Positions 28,018 to 38,314 of a stretch of 64,000 nt of DNA are shown here, piece after piece. The notes beneath the pieces were generated by a model. The model saw nothing but the letters and a program-made list of their open reading frames with translations, made no database searches and was not told the origin of the DNA. How positions within the stretch are numbered: the stretch's first letter is position 1; the number at the start of each line of letters is the position of its first letter. The position numbers and the translations under genes are program-made. Where the stretch lies: the NCBI GenBank assembly GCA_003223215.1, contig QHYH01000094.1, positions 44,563 to 108,562 of the forward strand. The letters are read 5' to 3'. This stretch comes from Acidobacteriota bacterium (GTDB lineage: Bacteria > Acidobacteriota > Terriglobia > Acidiferrales > UBA7541).

Positions 28018-30384
28018 ATGACCAGCGGTGTTTCCAAGTCGGATCAAACCCTCCTCTCGGCGACCGGCGGAAAGACCAGTTTTTGGCGAGTGGAAGGATC
28101 CCTGATGGAGCTGGGTGCCCTGCGGCCGGTAGGCTTCTTCACCTGGAATGCGCGAAGCTTCTCCGAGCGCTGGGCGCGACGCGCCGGGATGGCGGGGATG
28201 GCCCTGGCCCGGCCGTTTGCCTATGCGGCAAGCCGCACTTTCGCCACGCGGTTTTTGCACTTGTTACTCCGAGGCGTGAGCCGCGACCGCTTGGACCTGC
28301 TCGGCGAAGAGTATTTCCACTACGTGCTGAAGCCGCAACTGCGGCAAGGGGCCGTGGAAAAGATCGTCGCTGCGGCGCGCGAGGGAGGACATGTCGTACT
28401 GGTCGGGCAACTGCTCGAAAACATTCTTCGCCCGCTGGCACATCATCTCGGAGCGGAAGCGTTTATCGCAAACAGGCTGGAGTACCGCAATGGCCAGGCA
28501 ACGGGTCGGTTGCTCGATCCCGTGGTGCGCCCGCGGGGACCTCTGGCGCGGCTGGCGAGCAGTCCGGTGGATGGACGAATTCCTCGAGAAAGGCTGTTGA
28601 GCCAGCTTGGTTGGACCGAGAAGCCGGAACTTCTGGAAGAAGGCATCCAGCCGACGGCCCGGCCGAAGTCTTCGATTAAGAAGCCGGTGGCGGTTTTTGG
28701 GGCGGCGCCGCGTGTTGAGGGCTTCTCCGTGCGCGAAGCCTTGGCGAACCGGCACATTCTGCTTGTCGGGGTCACCGGTTTCATTGGCAAAGTCTGGCTC
28801 GTGGATTTACTCGAAAAGATTCCGAACATCGGCAAAATCACGCTGCTCATTCGGCGCAACCGCACTACTTCGGCGCAACGGCGATTCGAGAAAATCGTCG
28901 AGGAGTCCCCGGCGTTTGATACGCTCGACAAACAACACGGCCGAAAGCTTGGCGCCTTCCTGAGCGAAAAGGTGGAGGTAGCCGAAGGAGACGTGAGCCT
29001 GCCCGGTCTGGGCCTAGATGAGGCTACGCAAGCGCGACTGGAAAGATCGCTCGACCTGATCGTAAACAGCGCCGGCCTGACGGATTTCAACCCGGATTTG
29101 CGCGATGCTCTCTCCTCAAATGTGGATTCAACGCTTCATTTGCTCGGATTTCTGCGGAAATGCAAGCATTCCGGGCTGATGCACCTTTCGACCTGTTACG
29201 CGGCGGGCATGCGCGACGGGCGCGTCGAGGAACAGTTGCAAGACAATTACAATCTGGCGAAAGACTCACATTTCGATGCGGAAAATGAGATTGCCTCGCT
29301 GCGCGAGCGGATCCGGCGTATCGAAGCGCGCGCGGAGAGTCCCGAATTGAGCAAAGCGCTTCGCCGGCACGTTCTGGGGCGAGGCGGGGACGAAACTGCG
29401 GCGCCTGCGGCGGAACTCGAGGGCGTTCTCCGCCGCAACCGCGCGCGCTGGGTGCGCAACCGTCTGACCCACGTAGGCCTGCGCCGCGCGCAACACTTGG
29501 GTTGGCCCAACACTTATACGTTCACGAAGAGCCTGGGCGAATCGATTCTGGCGCGGCAGGGCAAGGACCTTCCGATTGCCATTGTGCGCCCATCGATCGT
29601 GGAGAGCTCGGAGCGCTCGCCGTTTACCGGGTGGAACGAGGGCATCAACACGTCGGGGCCGCTGTCGTACCTACTCGGCACAAACTTCCGCCAGCTTCCC
29701 TCGAATGAGCGGAAATGCCTGGATGTGATTCCCGTGGACATGGTGAGCCGCGGGATGACCCTGATTGCCGGCGCGCTCGTGACGCGGCGGCACGCGCGGC
29801 TATACCAGTTGGCAACTTCGGCCATCAATCCGGTCAACATGGGACGCAGTATTGAGCTGACGGGACTGGCGCACCGCAAGCATTACCGCAGCTCGCAGAC
29901 GATTGAAAACTGGTTAAAGGTGAAGTTCGAGACCATTCCCGTATCGAAGCAACGCTACGAGCGGCTGTCGATTCCCATGCAGAAAGCCGTGGTCTCTGGT
30001 ATCAATCGCGTGGCCGCAACCCTGCGCCTGAAGAAAGCGCCGTTTGCCAAGGCTGAGCGGGATCTGATTCGAGCGCAAAAACTCATCGAGCTTTATGAGC
30101 CCTTCATTCTGCACAACGAGCACGTTTTCGAATGCGAAAACGCGCGGCTGCTTTCCGCCGCGCTGCCGCCGGGGGAGCGGGAGCTTTTCGATTTCACGCC
30201 GGAAGCCGTGGACTGGTGGGATTACTGGATTAACGTGCACATCCCCGCCTTGCGGCGTTGGTGCTACCCGCTGATGGAAGGGCGGCCGCTAGAAGCGCGC
30301 GAGCCGCGCGCCCTCGAGTGGAACGGCAACGGCCAGCCTGCAGAGCATGCGGCTCTTTCCAAAGCGGCGCCGTCGTCCGATTGA
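28018..30384 (+). CDS. Fatty acyl-CoA reductase fused to a degenerate HAD domain
   Basis: A 788-residue fusion. Residues about 20-200 align with HAD-IB phosphatases, but the catalytic Asp is gone: the family's DVEGTL is RVEGSL here (Arg24). The motif II Ser/Thr region reads [16 protein letters not shown], and no GDxxxD motif IV follows, so this domain should be catalytically dead. Residues about 245-560 are a Rossmann reductase of the fatty acyl-CoA reductase type: GVTGFIGK near 251 for NADPH, and the catalytic YTFTK at 500-504. The tail resembles the male-sterility C-terminal domain. Expected reaction: acyl-thioester to fatty alcohol. ATG 28018 is a best guess; a GTG lies at 27979. It heads the lipid cluster. 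Confidence 0.82.
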   Translation: MTSGVSKSDQTLLSATGGKTSFWRVEGSLMELGALRPVGFFTWNARSFSERWARRAGMAGMALARPFAYAASRTFATRFLHLLLRGVSRDRLDLLGEEYFHYVLKPQLRQGAVEKIVAAAREGGHVVLVGQLLENILRPLAHHLGAEAFIANRLEYRNGQATGRLLDPVVRPRGPLARLASSPVDGRIPRERLLSQLGWTEKPELLEEGIQPTARPKSSIKKPVAVFGAAPRVEGFSVREALANRHILLVGVTGFIGKVWLVDLLEKIPNIGKITLLIRRNRTTSAQRRFEKIVEESPAFDTLDKQHGRKLGAFLSEKVEVAEGDVSLPGLGLDEATQARLERSLDLIVNSAGLTDFNPDLRDALSSNVDSTLHLLGFLRKCKHSGLMHLSTCYAAGMRDGRVEEQLQDNYNLAKDSHFDAENEIASLRERIRRIEARAESPELSKALRRHVLGRGGDETAAPAAELEGVLRRNRARWVRNRLTHVGLRRAQHLGWPNTYTFTKSLGESILARQGKDLPIAIVRPSIVESSERSPFTGWNEGINTSGPLSYLLGTNFRQLPSNERKCLDVIPVDMVSRGMTLIAGALVTRRHARLYQLATSAINPVNMGRSIELTGLAHRKHYRSSQTIENWLKVKFETIPVSKQRYERLSIPMQKAVVSGINRVAATLRLKKAPFAKAERDLIRAQKLIELYEPFILHNEHVFECENARLLSAALPPGERELFDFTPEAVDWWDYWINVHIPALRRWCYPLMEGRPLEAREPRALEWNGNGQPAEHAALSKAAPSSD

Positions 30385-30386
30385 CC

Positions 30387-31541
30387 ATGGCGACCTTCGT
30401 AACCGGCGCGACCGGCTATTTGGGCAGCTACGTGGCGGCGGGGCTCCTCACCGGGCATCGCGACCAGCTGAATTTGCTGGTTCGCGCGAAAACGGAACAA
30501 GAAGCGCGCGAGCGGTTGTGGACCTCCCTGCAACTGCACTTTAATTTTCCGGAATTCCTCGAATACCTCGACGCGCGCGTGCGCATTTTCCGCGGGGATT
30601 TGACCGCGGAAGAATTCGGCTTGCCCGGTGAGGAATATCGCGCGCTGGTGGATACGACCGATTCGCTGATTCATTGCGCGGCTTCGTTGAACCGCAAATC
30701 GGAGAAGCAGTGCCTGAATGTGAACCTGCGCGGCACCCTCGAAGTGATTCAACTTGCGCGTCGGGCCCATGACCGCCACGGTTTGCGCAGGTATTCACAC
30801 GTTTCTACGGTGGCAGTCGCGGGAAAAAGGAAAGATGCTTTGGTGACGGAGGAACATGCGATCGACTGGGAACGTTCCGACTACGATCCTTACGCGCGCA
30901 CAAAAAAGTTTTGCGAGCACATGGCGAACCGCTGGCTACCCGAAGTGCCGAAGACGATCTTCCGCCCCGCCATTGTGCTGGGAGACAGCAGGCGGCCCGA
31001 GACGTCACAATTCGATATGGTGCAAGCGGTGCACTTGCTCGCGAGGTTGCCAGTGCTTCCCCTGCGGCCTCACGATCGAATCGACATCGTGCCGGCGAAC
31101 TACGTAGGTAAAGCGGTGGTAACCATTCATCAAAAAGATGCGCCCGTGCATGGCATCTATCACCTGTCGTCTGGAAGGGGATCCGAGACGTACCTGGAAA
31201 TAACCGATGCGATCGCCAAGGCGGGCGGAATGCGCAGGCCTTTGTTCTGGCCGTGGCTCGGCGGACCGTTTTCTCGAGCGGTGAATTGGACGGCAAATCG
31301 CCGCGGGGCGGTCGGGCACGCGGCTTCCCGGCTGAAAGTATTTTGGCCGTATTTGGATTGGAATACGGTGTTCGACAATTCGCGCGTGGTCGCGGAACTG
31401 GGCGAGGCGCCCGCAAAGTTTTCAACGTATGCCGCAGGGCTCCTAAAATTCAGCCGGGAAAATCATTTTCGTTATCCGGCAAAGCCCTGGCCAGGCAATT
31501 CGAGCGTGCAGAGGACCGCGGTGGGGAGAGCAAGCGCATGA
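30387..31541 (+). CDS. Extended SDR / thioester-reductase-like NAD(P)-dependent oxidoreductase
   Basis: A 384-residue protein of the NAD_binding_4 (male-sterility) type. [18 protein letters not shown] is the nucleotide-binding motif, and the catalytic Tyr-Lys pair is in [28 protein letters not shown] supplies the Ser. Such proteins reduce acyl-thioesters or act as epimerases or dehydrogenases. The ATG comes two bases after the stop of the fatty acyl reductase gene, so the two are translationally coupled. A role in the same acyl or alcohol pathway is inferred from the operon; the exact substrate is unknown. Confidence 0.82.
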   Translation: MATFVTGATGYLGSYVAAGLLTGHRDQLNLLVRAKTEQEARERLWTSLQLHFNFPEFLEYLDARVRIFRGDLTAEEFGLPGEEYRALVDTTDSLIHCAASLNRKSEKQCLNVNLRGTLEVIQLARRAHDRHGLRRYSHVSTVAVAGKRKDALVTEEHAIDWERSDYDPYARTKKFCEHMANRWLPEVPKTIFRPAIVLGDSRRPETSQFDMVQAVHLLARLPVLPLRPHDRIDIVPANYVGKAVVTIHQKDAPVHGIYHLSSGRGSETYLEITDAIAKAGGMRRPLFWPWLGGPFSRAVNWTANRRGAVGHAASRLKVFWPYLDWNTVFDNSRVVAELGEAPAKFSTYAAGLLKFSRENHFRYPAKPWPGNSSVQRTAVGRASA

Positions 31542-32977
31542 CCGATTTTCTTCTCGTCGCATGGCTGAGCGCGCTCGTCGAGCTGCGGCGCTTTGGCTGG
31601 ATGCTCGGTCTCGGCAAGCCCTGGAGCGCCGGCGAAAAACTGAAGCTGCTCTTCGCGGGCTACAACGGCACGCGGAACACCGGCAGCGACGTGCGCGTTC
31701 AGGAAATGTTGCGGCAGCTGCGGCACGTGCTCGGAGCGGACAACGTCGACTTCAGCGTGATGACGCAGGATTTTGGGCGAACCAAAGGCTACTTTGAAGG
31801 CACGCGGCAGGTCTATCTGCCCGACGTTTTTCCGCCGTTCTTGTTTCACGAGGTGCGGCCGAACCACGGCGTCATCGCGTGCGAAGGCTCGATGTTCAAA
31901 AGCAAGTTCGCCAACGCGTTGACAACGATGATGATCGGTTCGCTGGGGCTGGCCTCCGCCGAAAACAAACTTTCGATTGGCTACGGCGGCGAGGCGGGGC
32001 AGATGGACGGCTTGGTCGAATCCATGTGCCGGCGGTACGTCAAGGACTCGCTGGTCATCACACGCAACTTGGAATCCCAGCAACTGTTGAGTTCGCTCGG
32101 GATCCCCACCGAGCTCGGCACCGACACCGCGTGGACCTTTGAGCCGCACCCGGCAGAATACGCGCGAAAGACGCTGCGCCAGGCGGGCTGGGATGAAAAG
32201 ACGCCGATTCTCGTTTTATGTCCTATCCACCCCTATGTTTGGCCGGTGAAAGCTTCGATCGCTAAATACCTTGCACGCCGGACGACCGGCGCCTTCAAGG
32301 ATAGTCAGTATCGCACCGTCTACTTTTTCCAGTCCGGAGCGGAGGTGCAAAGGAAATACGGGCAATACATCAACGGCTTCAGCAAAGCGACACAAGCTTT
32401 CTTGCAACGGCACCGGGTATTTCCGATCCTCGTGGCCATGGAGCGGCTCGACGCCGATGCCTGCCGCAAGATCGCCGAGCAGCTCCCTGGCACTCCGGTA
32501 TTTGACCCCGACGACTATGACATGTTCCAGCTGGTTTCCATCTTGCGAGCGTGTTCCTACATGGTATCCTCGCGCTACCACGGCATCGTGACCTCCATGC
32601 CGAGCCTGGTAGCCTCGGCGGGGGTGACCATGGACGAGCGCATCCAGAACCTAATGCGCGAACGCGGCCATCAAAGTCTATTGCTGACCGTGGATGATCC
32701 TGAACTCGAATCGAAGCTGCTCGAGGTGATGGAAGCGCTGGTGAAGGAAGCGGAGGGCGTTCGCGAAGGCATCGGGCGGACGGTGGTGCGCAATCTCAAA
32801 GTGATGGCGCGCATGGGCACGTTTCTCGAAAACGCCGTGCATCGCCAGTATCCGGGCTTCCCCATCCGCAGCGGGGTCCTTTCCTGGGAAGACTACCTGC
32901 CGCCGCTCGGCGAGAACCTTCTTCACCTCCTGGAACGTTATGACGCGTCTGCGGGCACGCTGGCCGCGGCTCACTGA
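31538..32977 (+). CDS. Polysaccharide pyruvyl transferase-family protein
   Basis: A 479-residue protein whose ATG overlaps the preceding stop (ATGA). The pattern [53 protein letters not shown] and [11 protein letters not shown] matches the polysaccharide pyruvyl transferase fold, a GT-B-like enzyme family that transfers pyruvyl or related groups to sugars. A short hydrophobic stretch at the N-terminus may contact the membrane. Inside a lipid operon it may modify a lipid-linked sugar or head group; this is inference. Confidence 0.8.
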   Translation: MTDFLLVAWLSALVELRRFGWMLGLGKPWSAGEKLKLLFAGYNGTRNTGSDVRVQEMLRQLRHVLGADNVDFSVMTQDFGRTKGYFEGTRQVYLPDVFPPFLFHEVRPNHGVIACEGSMFKSKFANALTTMMIGSLGLASAENKLSIGYGGEAGQMDGLVESMCRRYVKDSLVITRNLESQQLLSSLGIPTELGTDTAWTFEPHPAEYARKTLRQAGWDEKTPILVLCPIHPYVWPVKASIAKYLARRTTGAFKDSQYRTVYFFQSGAEVQRKYGQYINGFSKATQAFLQRHRVFPILVAMERLDADACRKIAEQLPGTPVFDPDDYDMFQLVSILRACSYMVSSRYHGIVTSMPSLVASAGVTMDERIQNLMRERGHQSLLLTVDDPELESKLLEVMEALVKEAEGVREGIGRTVVRNLKVMARMGTFLENAVHRQYPGFPIRSGVLSWEDYLPPLGENLLHLLERYDASAGTLAAAH

Positions 32978-32983
32978 TCGTTC

Positions 32984-34675
32984 ATGGCAAATTTTCTTGA
33001 AAGTCTTTTCGCGCAGTTGAACAGGGCAGATGACCGCGTCGTGCTGCGGGAGATTCGCGGCGAGCAATTTTTGAGTGTAGCCGGAAGCGAATTGCTTGAG
33101 CAAGTAGGAAAAGTGCGGGCGTTCCTGCGCCATTCCGGCATCCAGCCCGGAGACCGCTGCGCTTTGCTGGCGCCCAATTCCATCGCCTGGGTTGCGATCG
33201 ATCTGGCAATGATGGCCGAGGGCGTAATCGTGGTGCCCCTTTATGCCCGCCAGGCGGCGGACGAACTCGCGGGCATGATGAAAGATTGCCGGCCGCGACT
33301 GCTTTTTGTGGGCGATGCTGCACCCGGAGAAGCGCTCGCGCAGGCGTGGCACGACGCGCCACCGCGAGTCACGCTCGACCAAGCACTGAACGAAAATGTG
33401 TCCAAAGCCGCCGGTCCCGGCGGGGCTGTTGCGCGCGCGGACTCCGAAATCGTCACGATCATTTACACGTCCGGCACTTCCGGGGAGCCGAAAGGCGTGT
33501 GCCTCAATGTGGGAAACCTGAACTATATGCTCGGGCGAACCACCGAACGCCTCGGACAACTGATGACTGCCACGGGCGGAGGAGGACCGGACCGCGTTTT
33601 TCACTACCTGCCCTTTAATTTTGCGGCGTCGTGGCTGCTTCTGCTTTCCTGCCTGACGCGCGAGACGACACTTACGCTTTCAACCGACCTGAACCGGCTC
33701 GCGGATGAAATCCGTCTATCGTCGCCGAACTACTTCCTGAACGTACCCACACTGCTGGAACGCGTGCGTCGCGGCGTGGAAGAAGCGCTTTCCAAGCGCG
33801 CTGCGCCGATTCAGTTGCTCGATGGGAAATCACGCGCGGCGTGGCAGCGCCAAAAAGCCGCCAGCGCTAGCGCCACGGACAGACTTTGGCTCTGGCTTGC
33901 GAAGAAACTCATCTTCAGCAAAATCAAGGCGCGTTTTGGCCACGACCTGCGCGCTCTGATTTGCGGTTCAGCGCCGCTTGCTCCCGAGACGCAACAATTT
34001 TTCCAGATGCTGGGCATTCCCGTCTTACAGGCGTACGGACTCACGGAGACCACAGGCATCTGCACGATGGATGATCCGCGGGAACCCGCGGAACCAGGTT
34101 ATGTTGGCTCCGCAATTCCTGGAATGGAGATGAACGTCGGCGAAAACGAAGAAATCGTCACCCGCGGGCCGCATATTTTCCCTGGCTACTGGAACCGTCC
34201 CGAAGAAACGGCGCGGGTGCTTCAGGATGGTTGGTTCCACACCGGCGATCAGGGCGAGAGGAACGCTCGCGGGAAATGGCGCATCAGCGGGCGGATTAAA
34301 AACCTGATTGTTCTGAACTCGGGACATAAGGTTGCGCCGGAGCCGATGGAAGAGAAAATTGCCGGGCTCCTTCCCGCGGCCCAGCAAGTGGTGATTGTCG
34401 GGAACGGGCGCAGCTGCCTTTGCGCGCTCATTGCGGGAGGAGTCGAGCCTGTTGAGGTTCAGGCAGCGATCGACGAGGTGAATCGCGAACTTCCGCATTA
34501 CCGCCAGATCAGAAATTTTAAGCTAATCGGCAATGCGTTCACGCCGGAGAGCGGGCTGCTGACTTTAAATGGCAAGCTTCGCCGCGACGCCGTCAGCGCG
34601 CGCTTCGCCTCCGAAATCTACGCCATGTACGAAGAGAAAAAAGAACGCGAGGCGGTCAGCAGGCAGCACGCATGA
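32984..34675 (+). CDS. Acyl-activating AMP-dependent ligase (acyl-CoA synthetase-like) 1
   Basis: A 563-residue ANL-superfamily enzyme that adenylates a carboxylic acid, probably a fatty acid, and loads it on CoA or an acyl carrier protein. Core motifs: IIYTSGTSGEPKGV (ATP loop), QAYGLTETTG, FHTGDQGERNARGKWRISGR and the C-terminal catalytic Lys in TLNGKLRRD. It begins six bases after the pyruvyl-transferase-family gene and ends overlapping the crotonase start. With an ACP encoded 1.2 kb downstream, acyl-ACP loading is plausible. Confidence 0.87.
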   Translation: MANFLESLFAQLNRADDRVVLREIRGEQFLSVAGSELLEQVGKVRAFLRHSGIQPGDRCALLAPNSIAWVAIDLAMMAEGVIVVPLYARQAADELAGMMKDCRPRLLFVGDAAPGEALAQAWHDAPPRVTLDQALNENVSKAAGPGGAVARADSEIVTIIYTSGTSGEPKGVCLNVGNLNYMLGRTTERLGQLMTATGGGGPDRVFHYLPFNFAASWLLLLSCLTRETTLTLSTDLNRLADEIRLSSPNYFLNVPTLLERVRRGVEEALSKRAAPIQLLDGKSRAAWQRQKAASASATDRLWLWLAKKLIFSKIKARFGHDLRALICGSAPLAPETQQFFQMLGIPVLQAYGLTETTGICTMDDPREPAEPGYVGSAIPGMEMNVGENEEIVTRGPHIFPGYWNRPEETARVLQDGWFHTGDQGERNARGKWRISGRIKNLIVLNSGHKVAPEPMEEKIAGLLPAAQQVVIVGNGRSCLCALIAGGVEPVEVQAAIDEVNRELPHYRQIRNFKLIGNAFTPESGLLTLNGKLRRDAVSARFASEIYAMYEEKKEREAVSRQHA

Positions 34676-35475
34676 AGAGCTTCAAGGGCAAGACGCTGCG
34701 CTGGGAATGGCGCGAAGGGTGCATCGAACTGACACTCGACCATGAACCTGCCAATGAAATTGGCACGGCCATGCTCGAGGAGCTGGAAATATTCGCTGGC
34801 GGCTTTGGCACGCTCGCCCCCGAGACTTCCGCCTGCATTATCTCGAGCGCCAGAAAATCTGTTTTTTCTGCAGGCGGAGACCTGCGCGAACTCTATCATC
34901 ATGCAATGTCGATTCCTGAGGGAGAACGCCTAAAAGGAATTCGCCGCTTTCTGGAGCGCATTCACGCGGTTATGAACGCAATCGACGCGACCCCATTTGT
35001 CACCATTGCGGCGGTTCACGGAGCTTGCTTTGGCGGGGGACTTGAGCTCGCCCTCGCTTGCGACATCATCGTCGCCGACAAAATGGCGCGCTTTGCTTTT
35101 CCGGAGCTGCGCCTGGGGTTTATTCCCGGATTTGGAGGCGTCCCGCGTCTGAAACGCGACCTGGGCAACGCAGTCGTGCGGGATCTGCTGTTTACGGGCC
35201 GCACCCTTAATGCCAGTCGCGCACATGCCTTGGGGCTCGTGGCACAGCTTGCCGGTGAAGGAGAAGCTCTTCGCGTCGCCCGGTCCACGGCCACCCAGGT
35301 GTCAAAATATGATCCGGTGGCGCGCGCGGCCGCCAAGGAGTTCATGAAACCAGTTCCGCACGAGGAGTTGCGGGAGGAAATTGACATTTTCTGCGAACTT
35401 TTCACCCGGCCCGAAGTCATGGCTGCCCTCAAGAAATTCGTCGAAGACTCTGGCCCCATGCCATATCTGCCTTAG
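34672..35475 (+). CDS. Enoyl-CoA hydratase/isomerase (crotonase family)
   Basis: A 267-residue crotonase. The oxyanion-hole loops are SARKSVFSAGGDLRELY and HGACFGGGLELALACD. Both acidic residues of true hydratases can be matched: Glu in GGGLEL and Glu in FPELRLGFIPG. Hydration of an enoyl-thioester, or a related reaction in chain tailoring, is expected. The start ATG overlaps the ligase stop (ATGA), so it is in the same operon. Confidence 0.87.
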   Translation: MKSFKGKTLRWEWREGCIELTLDHEPANEIGTAMLEELEIFAGGFGTLAPETSACIISSARKSVFSAGGDLRELYHHAMSIPEGERLKGIRRFLERIHAVMNAIDATPFVTIAAVHGACFGGGLELALACDIIVADKMARFAFPELRLGFIPGFGGVPRLKRDLGNAVVRDLLFTGRTLNASRAHALGLVAQLAGEGEALRVARSTATQVSKYDPVARAAAKEFMKPVPHEELREEIDIFCELFTRPEVMAALKKFVEDSGPMPYLP

Positions 35476-35488
35476 CTTGGAACATCTG

Positions 35489-35878
35489 ATGAAAGTTCCA
35501 GGCACGGATCACGTACAGCTGGCCATGTCAAAAGGAAGTGAAGACCGCGTACGCGGTTTCTATAGCAAAGTGCTCGGCATGAAAGAGACGACAAAACCGC
35601 AAGCGCTGGCCGGACGTCGCGGTTGCTGGTTCGCCTCGGGAGCGGCGCAGGTGCACCTCGGGGTTGCGTACTCCGCCTTGGTCGGCGAAGCATTGGACGA
35701 GATTCTCGCGAAATGCCAAGCCGCTTTGTCTGCCCACTAGACCGGATGCGGACAGGGACGGGCGCCGCCGCGTGCGCGTCTTCGAGCCTTTTGGGGTCGT
35801 CTCGAGTGGATGGAAGCCAGCCACGGCGGAAGCGGGCTGAACCGACACGGCGGGTTTTTCTTCTTTCCGGGAGAGTGA
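35489..35878 (+). pseudogene. VOC/glyoxalase-like gene with two frameshifts
   Basis: From ATG 35489 the protein reads VPGTDHVQLAMSKGSEDRVR, then FYSKVLGMKET and AQVHLGVAY, a VOC domain. At about 35725-35740 the frame breaks. The next segment, RPDADRDGRRRVRVFEPFG, continues the domain in another frame, and after the G run at 35793-35796 the last strand RLEWMEA continues in a third frame to a stop at 35876-35878. At least two indels are therefore needed to break a normal protein of about 130 residues. It sits between the crotonase and the acyl carrier protein and is probably a dead passenger. Confidence 0.7.
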
Positions 35879-35894
35879 TAAATTCTGGGGGGAT

Positions 35895-36137
35895 ATGCGC
35901 ACGCTCGAACAAACGACCCGGGAGGTGCTCGATCTGGCGGCCAAGCATTTTCAATTGCCGGCGGGCTCGCTCGCGCCAGAAGACGATTTTTTCAAAAAGC
36001 TGGGTATTGACAGCCTGCAAACCCTGGAGATGCTTTCGCGCCTGGAGAATCATTTCGGTATCGAGCTGCCCGATTACGAGGTTCAAGGCGTGAGCGACTT
36101 CAAGACCCTAGCCGAACGCATTCAGTCCCGCCTGTGA
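35895..36137 (+). CDS. Acyl carrier protein
   Basis: An 80-residue acidic protein with the phosphopantetheine attachment motif LGIDSLQTLEM (Ser40) and the usual helix pattern of acyl carrier proteins. It carries acyl or hydroxyacyl intermediates as thioesters. A G-rich site precedes ATG 35895. It lies between the crotonase and the second AMP ligase, which implies a dedicated carrier for this cluster rather than the housekeeping AcpP, whose usual fab neighbours are absent. Confidence 0.92.
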   Translation: MRTLEQTTREVLDLAAKHFQLPAGSLAPEDDFFKKLGIDSLQTLEMLSRLENHFGIELPDYEVQGVSDFKTLAERIQSRL

Positions 36138-36556
36138 GCGAGCCGCTTCAGCCACAGAGTCACAGAGAGACGGCGATCGTGAGAAGACCCTTGGCTGAAT
36201 CCACAGCGCGCGGCGAGTATTTGACTGGCAGAGTCATTGCCTGCCCGATCGAGCTTCATCGACGTCCTGGCCCCGCCCTCGCGGAATCGATTTACCCATC
36301 GGCGCTGGCAGTTAATTCACGGACGCATGGAATCCGATACCAACGTCAGGCCGCGGTTCCCGCCAATGACCGGGGAAAGGTCATTGGCGCTCACAAACTG
36401 GATTTTATCGCAGGGAACACTGTCGCGTTGGGGCCGCTAGGCGACGTCCCTTACCGTTTATTACGCGAGGGCGTCAAGAGATCATTCTCTGAAACTTATT
36501 TGTCCGCTGCTTCCGCCTCTCCATGGCTGACTTGTTTTCGCCAATGCTGGATCTGA
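36134..36556 (+). pseudogene. Remnant of a GxxExxY-family protein
   Basis: The open frame encodes IELHRRPGPALAESIYPSAL, followed by GIRYQRQAAVPANDRGKVIG and HKLDFI. These track the GxxExxY protein pattern (IExHRxLGPGxxExxY ... Q...YkG), but the diagnostic Gly is changed to Ala and the C-terminal VELK part is missing. The GTG at its start overlaps the ACP stop and its end overlaps the next gene by about 35 bases. I read it as a decayed gene inside the operon. Confidence 0.5.
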
Positions 36557-38253
36557 GCAAATATCCGTCCATCGGAGCGGCGTTGAAGGACGCTCTAGAC
36601 CGCTTCGCAGCCGAAGTGTGTTTGATTGAGGCCGACCGCGAGCGCGAGAAGGAACGCCTGACGTATCGCGATTTCAAGTCGCGCGCCCATCAGCTGGCGA
36701 AAGCTTTCGAGGATGCAGGCTTCTCCTCGGGAGATCGCGCCAGCATCATCATGACGAATCAGTCTAGGTGGCTGATTTCGGCATATGCCATCTTCTTTCG
36801 AGGGGGCGTGCTGGTGCCGCTCGACTATAAGCTCACGCCCGATGAACAGTGGCAGCTCCTCAAACATTCTGGCGCTTCGGTGCTGGTTACCGAATATCCT
36901 ATCTGGCGGCAACTCGGGGCCTCCGGGGGACGCGCATCGACGAACGTGCAAACCGTTCTTGTGACCGAAGCTCCGCCCAACGCGGAACTCGCAGGCGCGC
37001 TGCGCTGGGAAGAATTTCGCGCAACGGGCGAGCCGGTACTCGTTCCACGCGCACGCAGAGACACCGCTTGCATCGTGTACTCTTCGGGAACTGGCGGCCG
37101 GCCCAAGGGCTGCATGATGACGCACGAAAATTATTTGGAGCAGTGCGTCGCCTTGACTTCGCTCTACCCCTTTTGGCCTGGCGTCCGCTACCTCAGCATT
37201 CTGCCGACCAACCACGCCATCGATTTCATGGTGGGATTTCTTGGACCTTTCACTTGCGGCGCTGCTGTCGTACATCTGCGCACGCTGCGACCCGAATATG
37301 TGCGCGACGCTTTTCCGAAGTATAAGATCACGTACGTCAGCCTTGTGCCTTTGGTCCTGAAGAATTTGCAGAAAGGCCTGGAGGCGCGCCTTGATGCTCT
37401 GCCCGCGGGCAAACGCCGACTTTTCAATGCGCTCGTGGCCATCAACAAAGCGGTGACCAAAGGTCGGCCACGCCCGCAGATCAGCCGTCTGCTGTTAAAG
37501 CAAGTGCACGAAGCGTTTGGCGGCGAATTGCGCGCCATCATTGTGGGTGGGGCATTCAGCGAGCCGCACACGTTGCAGTTCTTCTACAACCTTGGGATTC
37601 CCGTGGCCAATGGCTATGGGCTGACCGAGGCGGGCACCGCCATCACCGTCAATGATCTCAAACCGTTTCGCGCGGATACTGTTGGCAAACCGCTGCCCGG
37701 GATGGAGGTGCGCATCGTGAACGCCGCCAGTGATGGCATTGGCGAAGTCGCCGTCCGCAGCAAAACGGTGATGAACGGTTATCTCAACGATCCGGAACTC
37801 ACCGCGGAGACGATTGTTGACGGCTGGCTGATGACCGGCGACCTGGGAAGATTCGACGAGCACGGCCACTTGCAGCTCGCCGGGCGCAAGAAAAACATGA
37901 TCGTCACCGAGGAGGGCAAAAATATCTACCCCGAAGACATTGAAGGCGTTTTCGAGGGCCTGCCCGTAAAGGAATTCTGCATTTTTGCGGCCAACTACAT
38001 CTGGCCCAAGCGTTCCATGACCGGAGAACAGCTTGTGCTCGCGCTTCATTTGGAACCAGGCCAACGACTTAATAACGAGCTCCGCGCCGAAATCAGCGCG
38101 CGCAACCAGCGCCTGCTAAACTATAAGCGGATTCACGGGGTCGTTCTTCTCGAGGAGGATTTTCCTCGAACGGCTTCTCTGAAGATCAAGAGAAATGTCC
38201 TGGCCGAGCGTCTCGCGAAGCTGGACCGAGCGGCTGCAATTCTGCCCTTGTGA
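36523..38253 (+). CDS. Acyl-activating AMP-dependent ligase (long-chain acyl-CoA synthetase-like) 2
   Basis: A 576-residue ANL enzyme. [20 protein letters not shown] is the ATP loop, [12 protein letters not shown] the second, [20 protein letters not shown] the hinge region, and the catalytic Lys is in [10 protein letters not shown]. It differs clearly from the first ligase of the cluster, so the two probably load different acids or different carriers (CoA and ACP). The start could be ATG 36523 or ATG 36544; neither has a strong ribosome site. Downstream is the diacylglycerol-kinase-family gene. Confidence 0.87.
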   Translation: MADLFSPMLDLSKYPSIGAALKDALDRFAAEVCLIEADREREKERLTYRDFKSRAHQLAKAFEDAGFSSGDRASIIMTNQSRWLISAYAIFFRGGVLVPLDYKLTPDEQWQLLKHSGASVLVTEYPIWRQLGASGGRASTNVQTVLVTEAPPNAELAGALRWEEFRATGEPVLVPRARRDTACIVYSSGTGGRPKGCMMTHENYLEQCVALTSLYPFWPGVRYLSILPTNHAIDFMVGFLGPFTCGAAVVHLRTLRPEYVRDAFPKYKITYVSLVPLVLKNLQKGLEARLDALPAGKRRLFNALVAINKAVTKGRPRPQISRLLLKQVHEAFGGELRAIIVGGAFSEPHTLQFFYNLGIPVANGYGLTEAGTAITVNDLKPFRADTVGKPLPGMEVRIVNAASDGIGEVAVRSKTVMNGYLNDPELTAETIVDGWLMTGDLGRFDEHGHLQLAGRKKNMIVTEEGKNIYPEDIEGVFEGLPVKEFCIFAANYIWPKRSMTGEQLVLALHLEPGQRLNNELRAEISARNQRLLNYKRIHGVVLLEEDFPRTASLKIKRNVLAERLAKLDRAAAILPL

Positions 38254-38314
38254 CTCTTCGTGCCGGTTCGGCCGAGAATTCTGTGTTTCCGGAGACAAAG
38301 CTCCTCATTCAGGC

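Noticed and set aside
28264..29513. Minus-strand open frames opposite the acyl reductase
   Set aside because: Arg- and Pro-rich translations with no motif, typical of shadows in GC-rich DNA.
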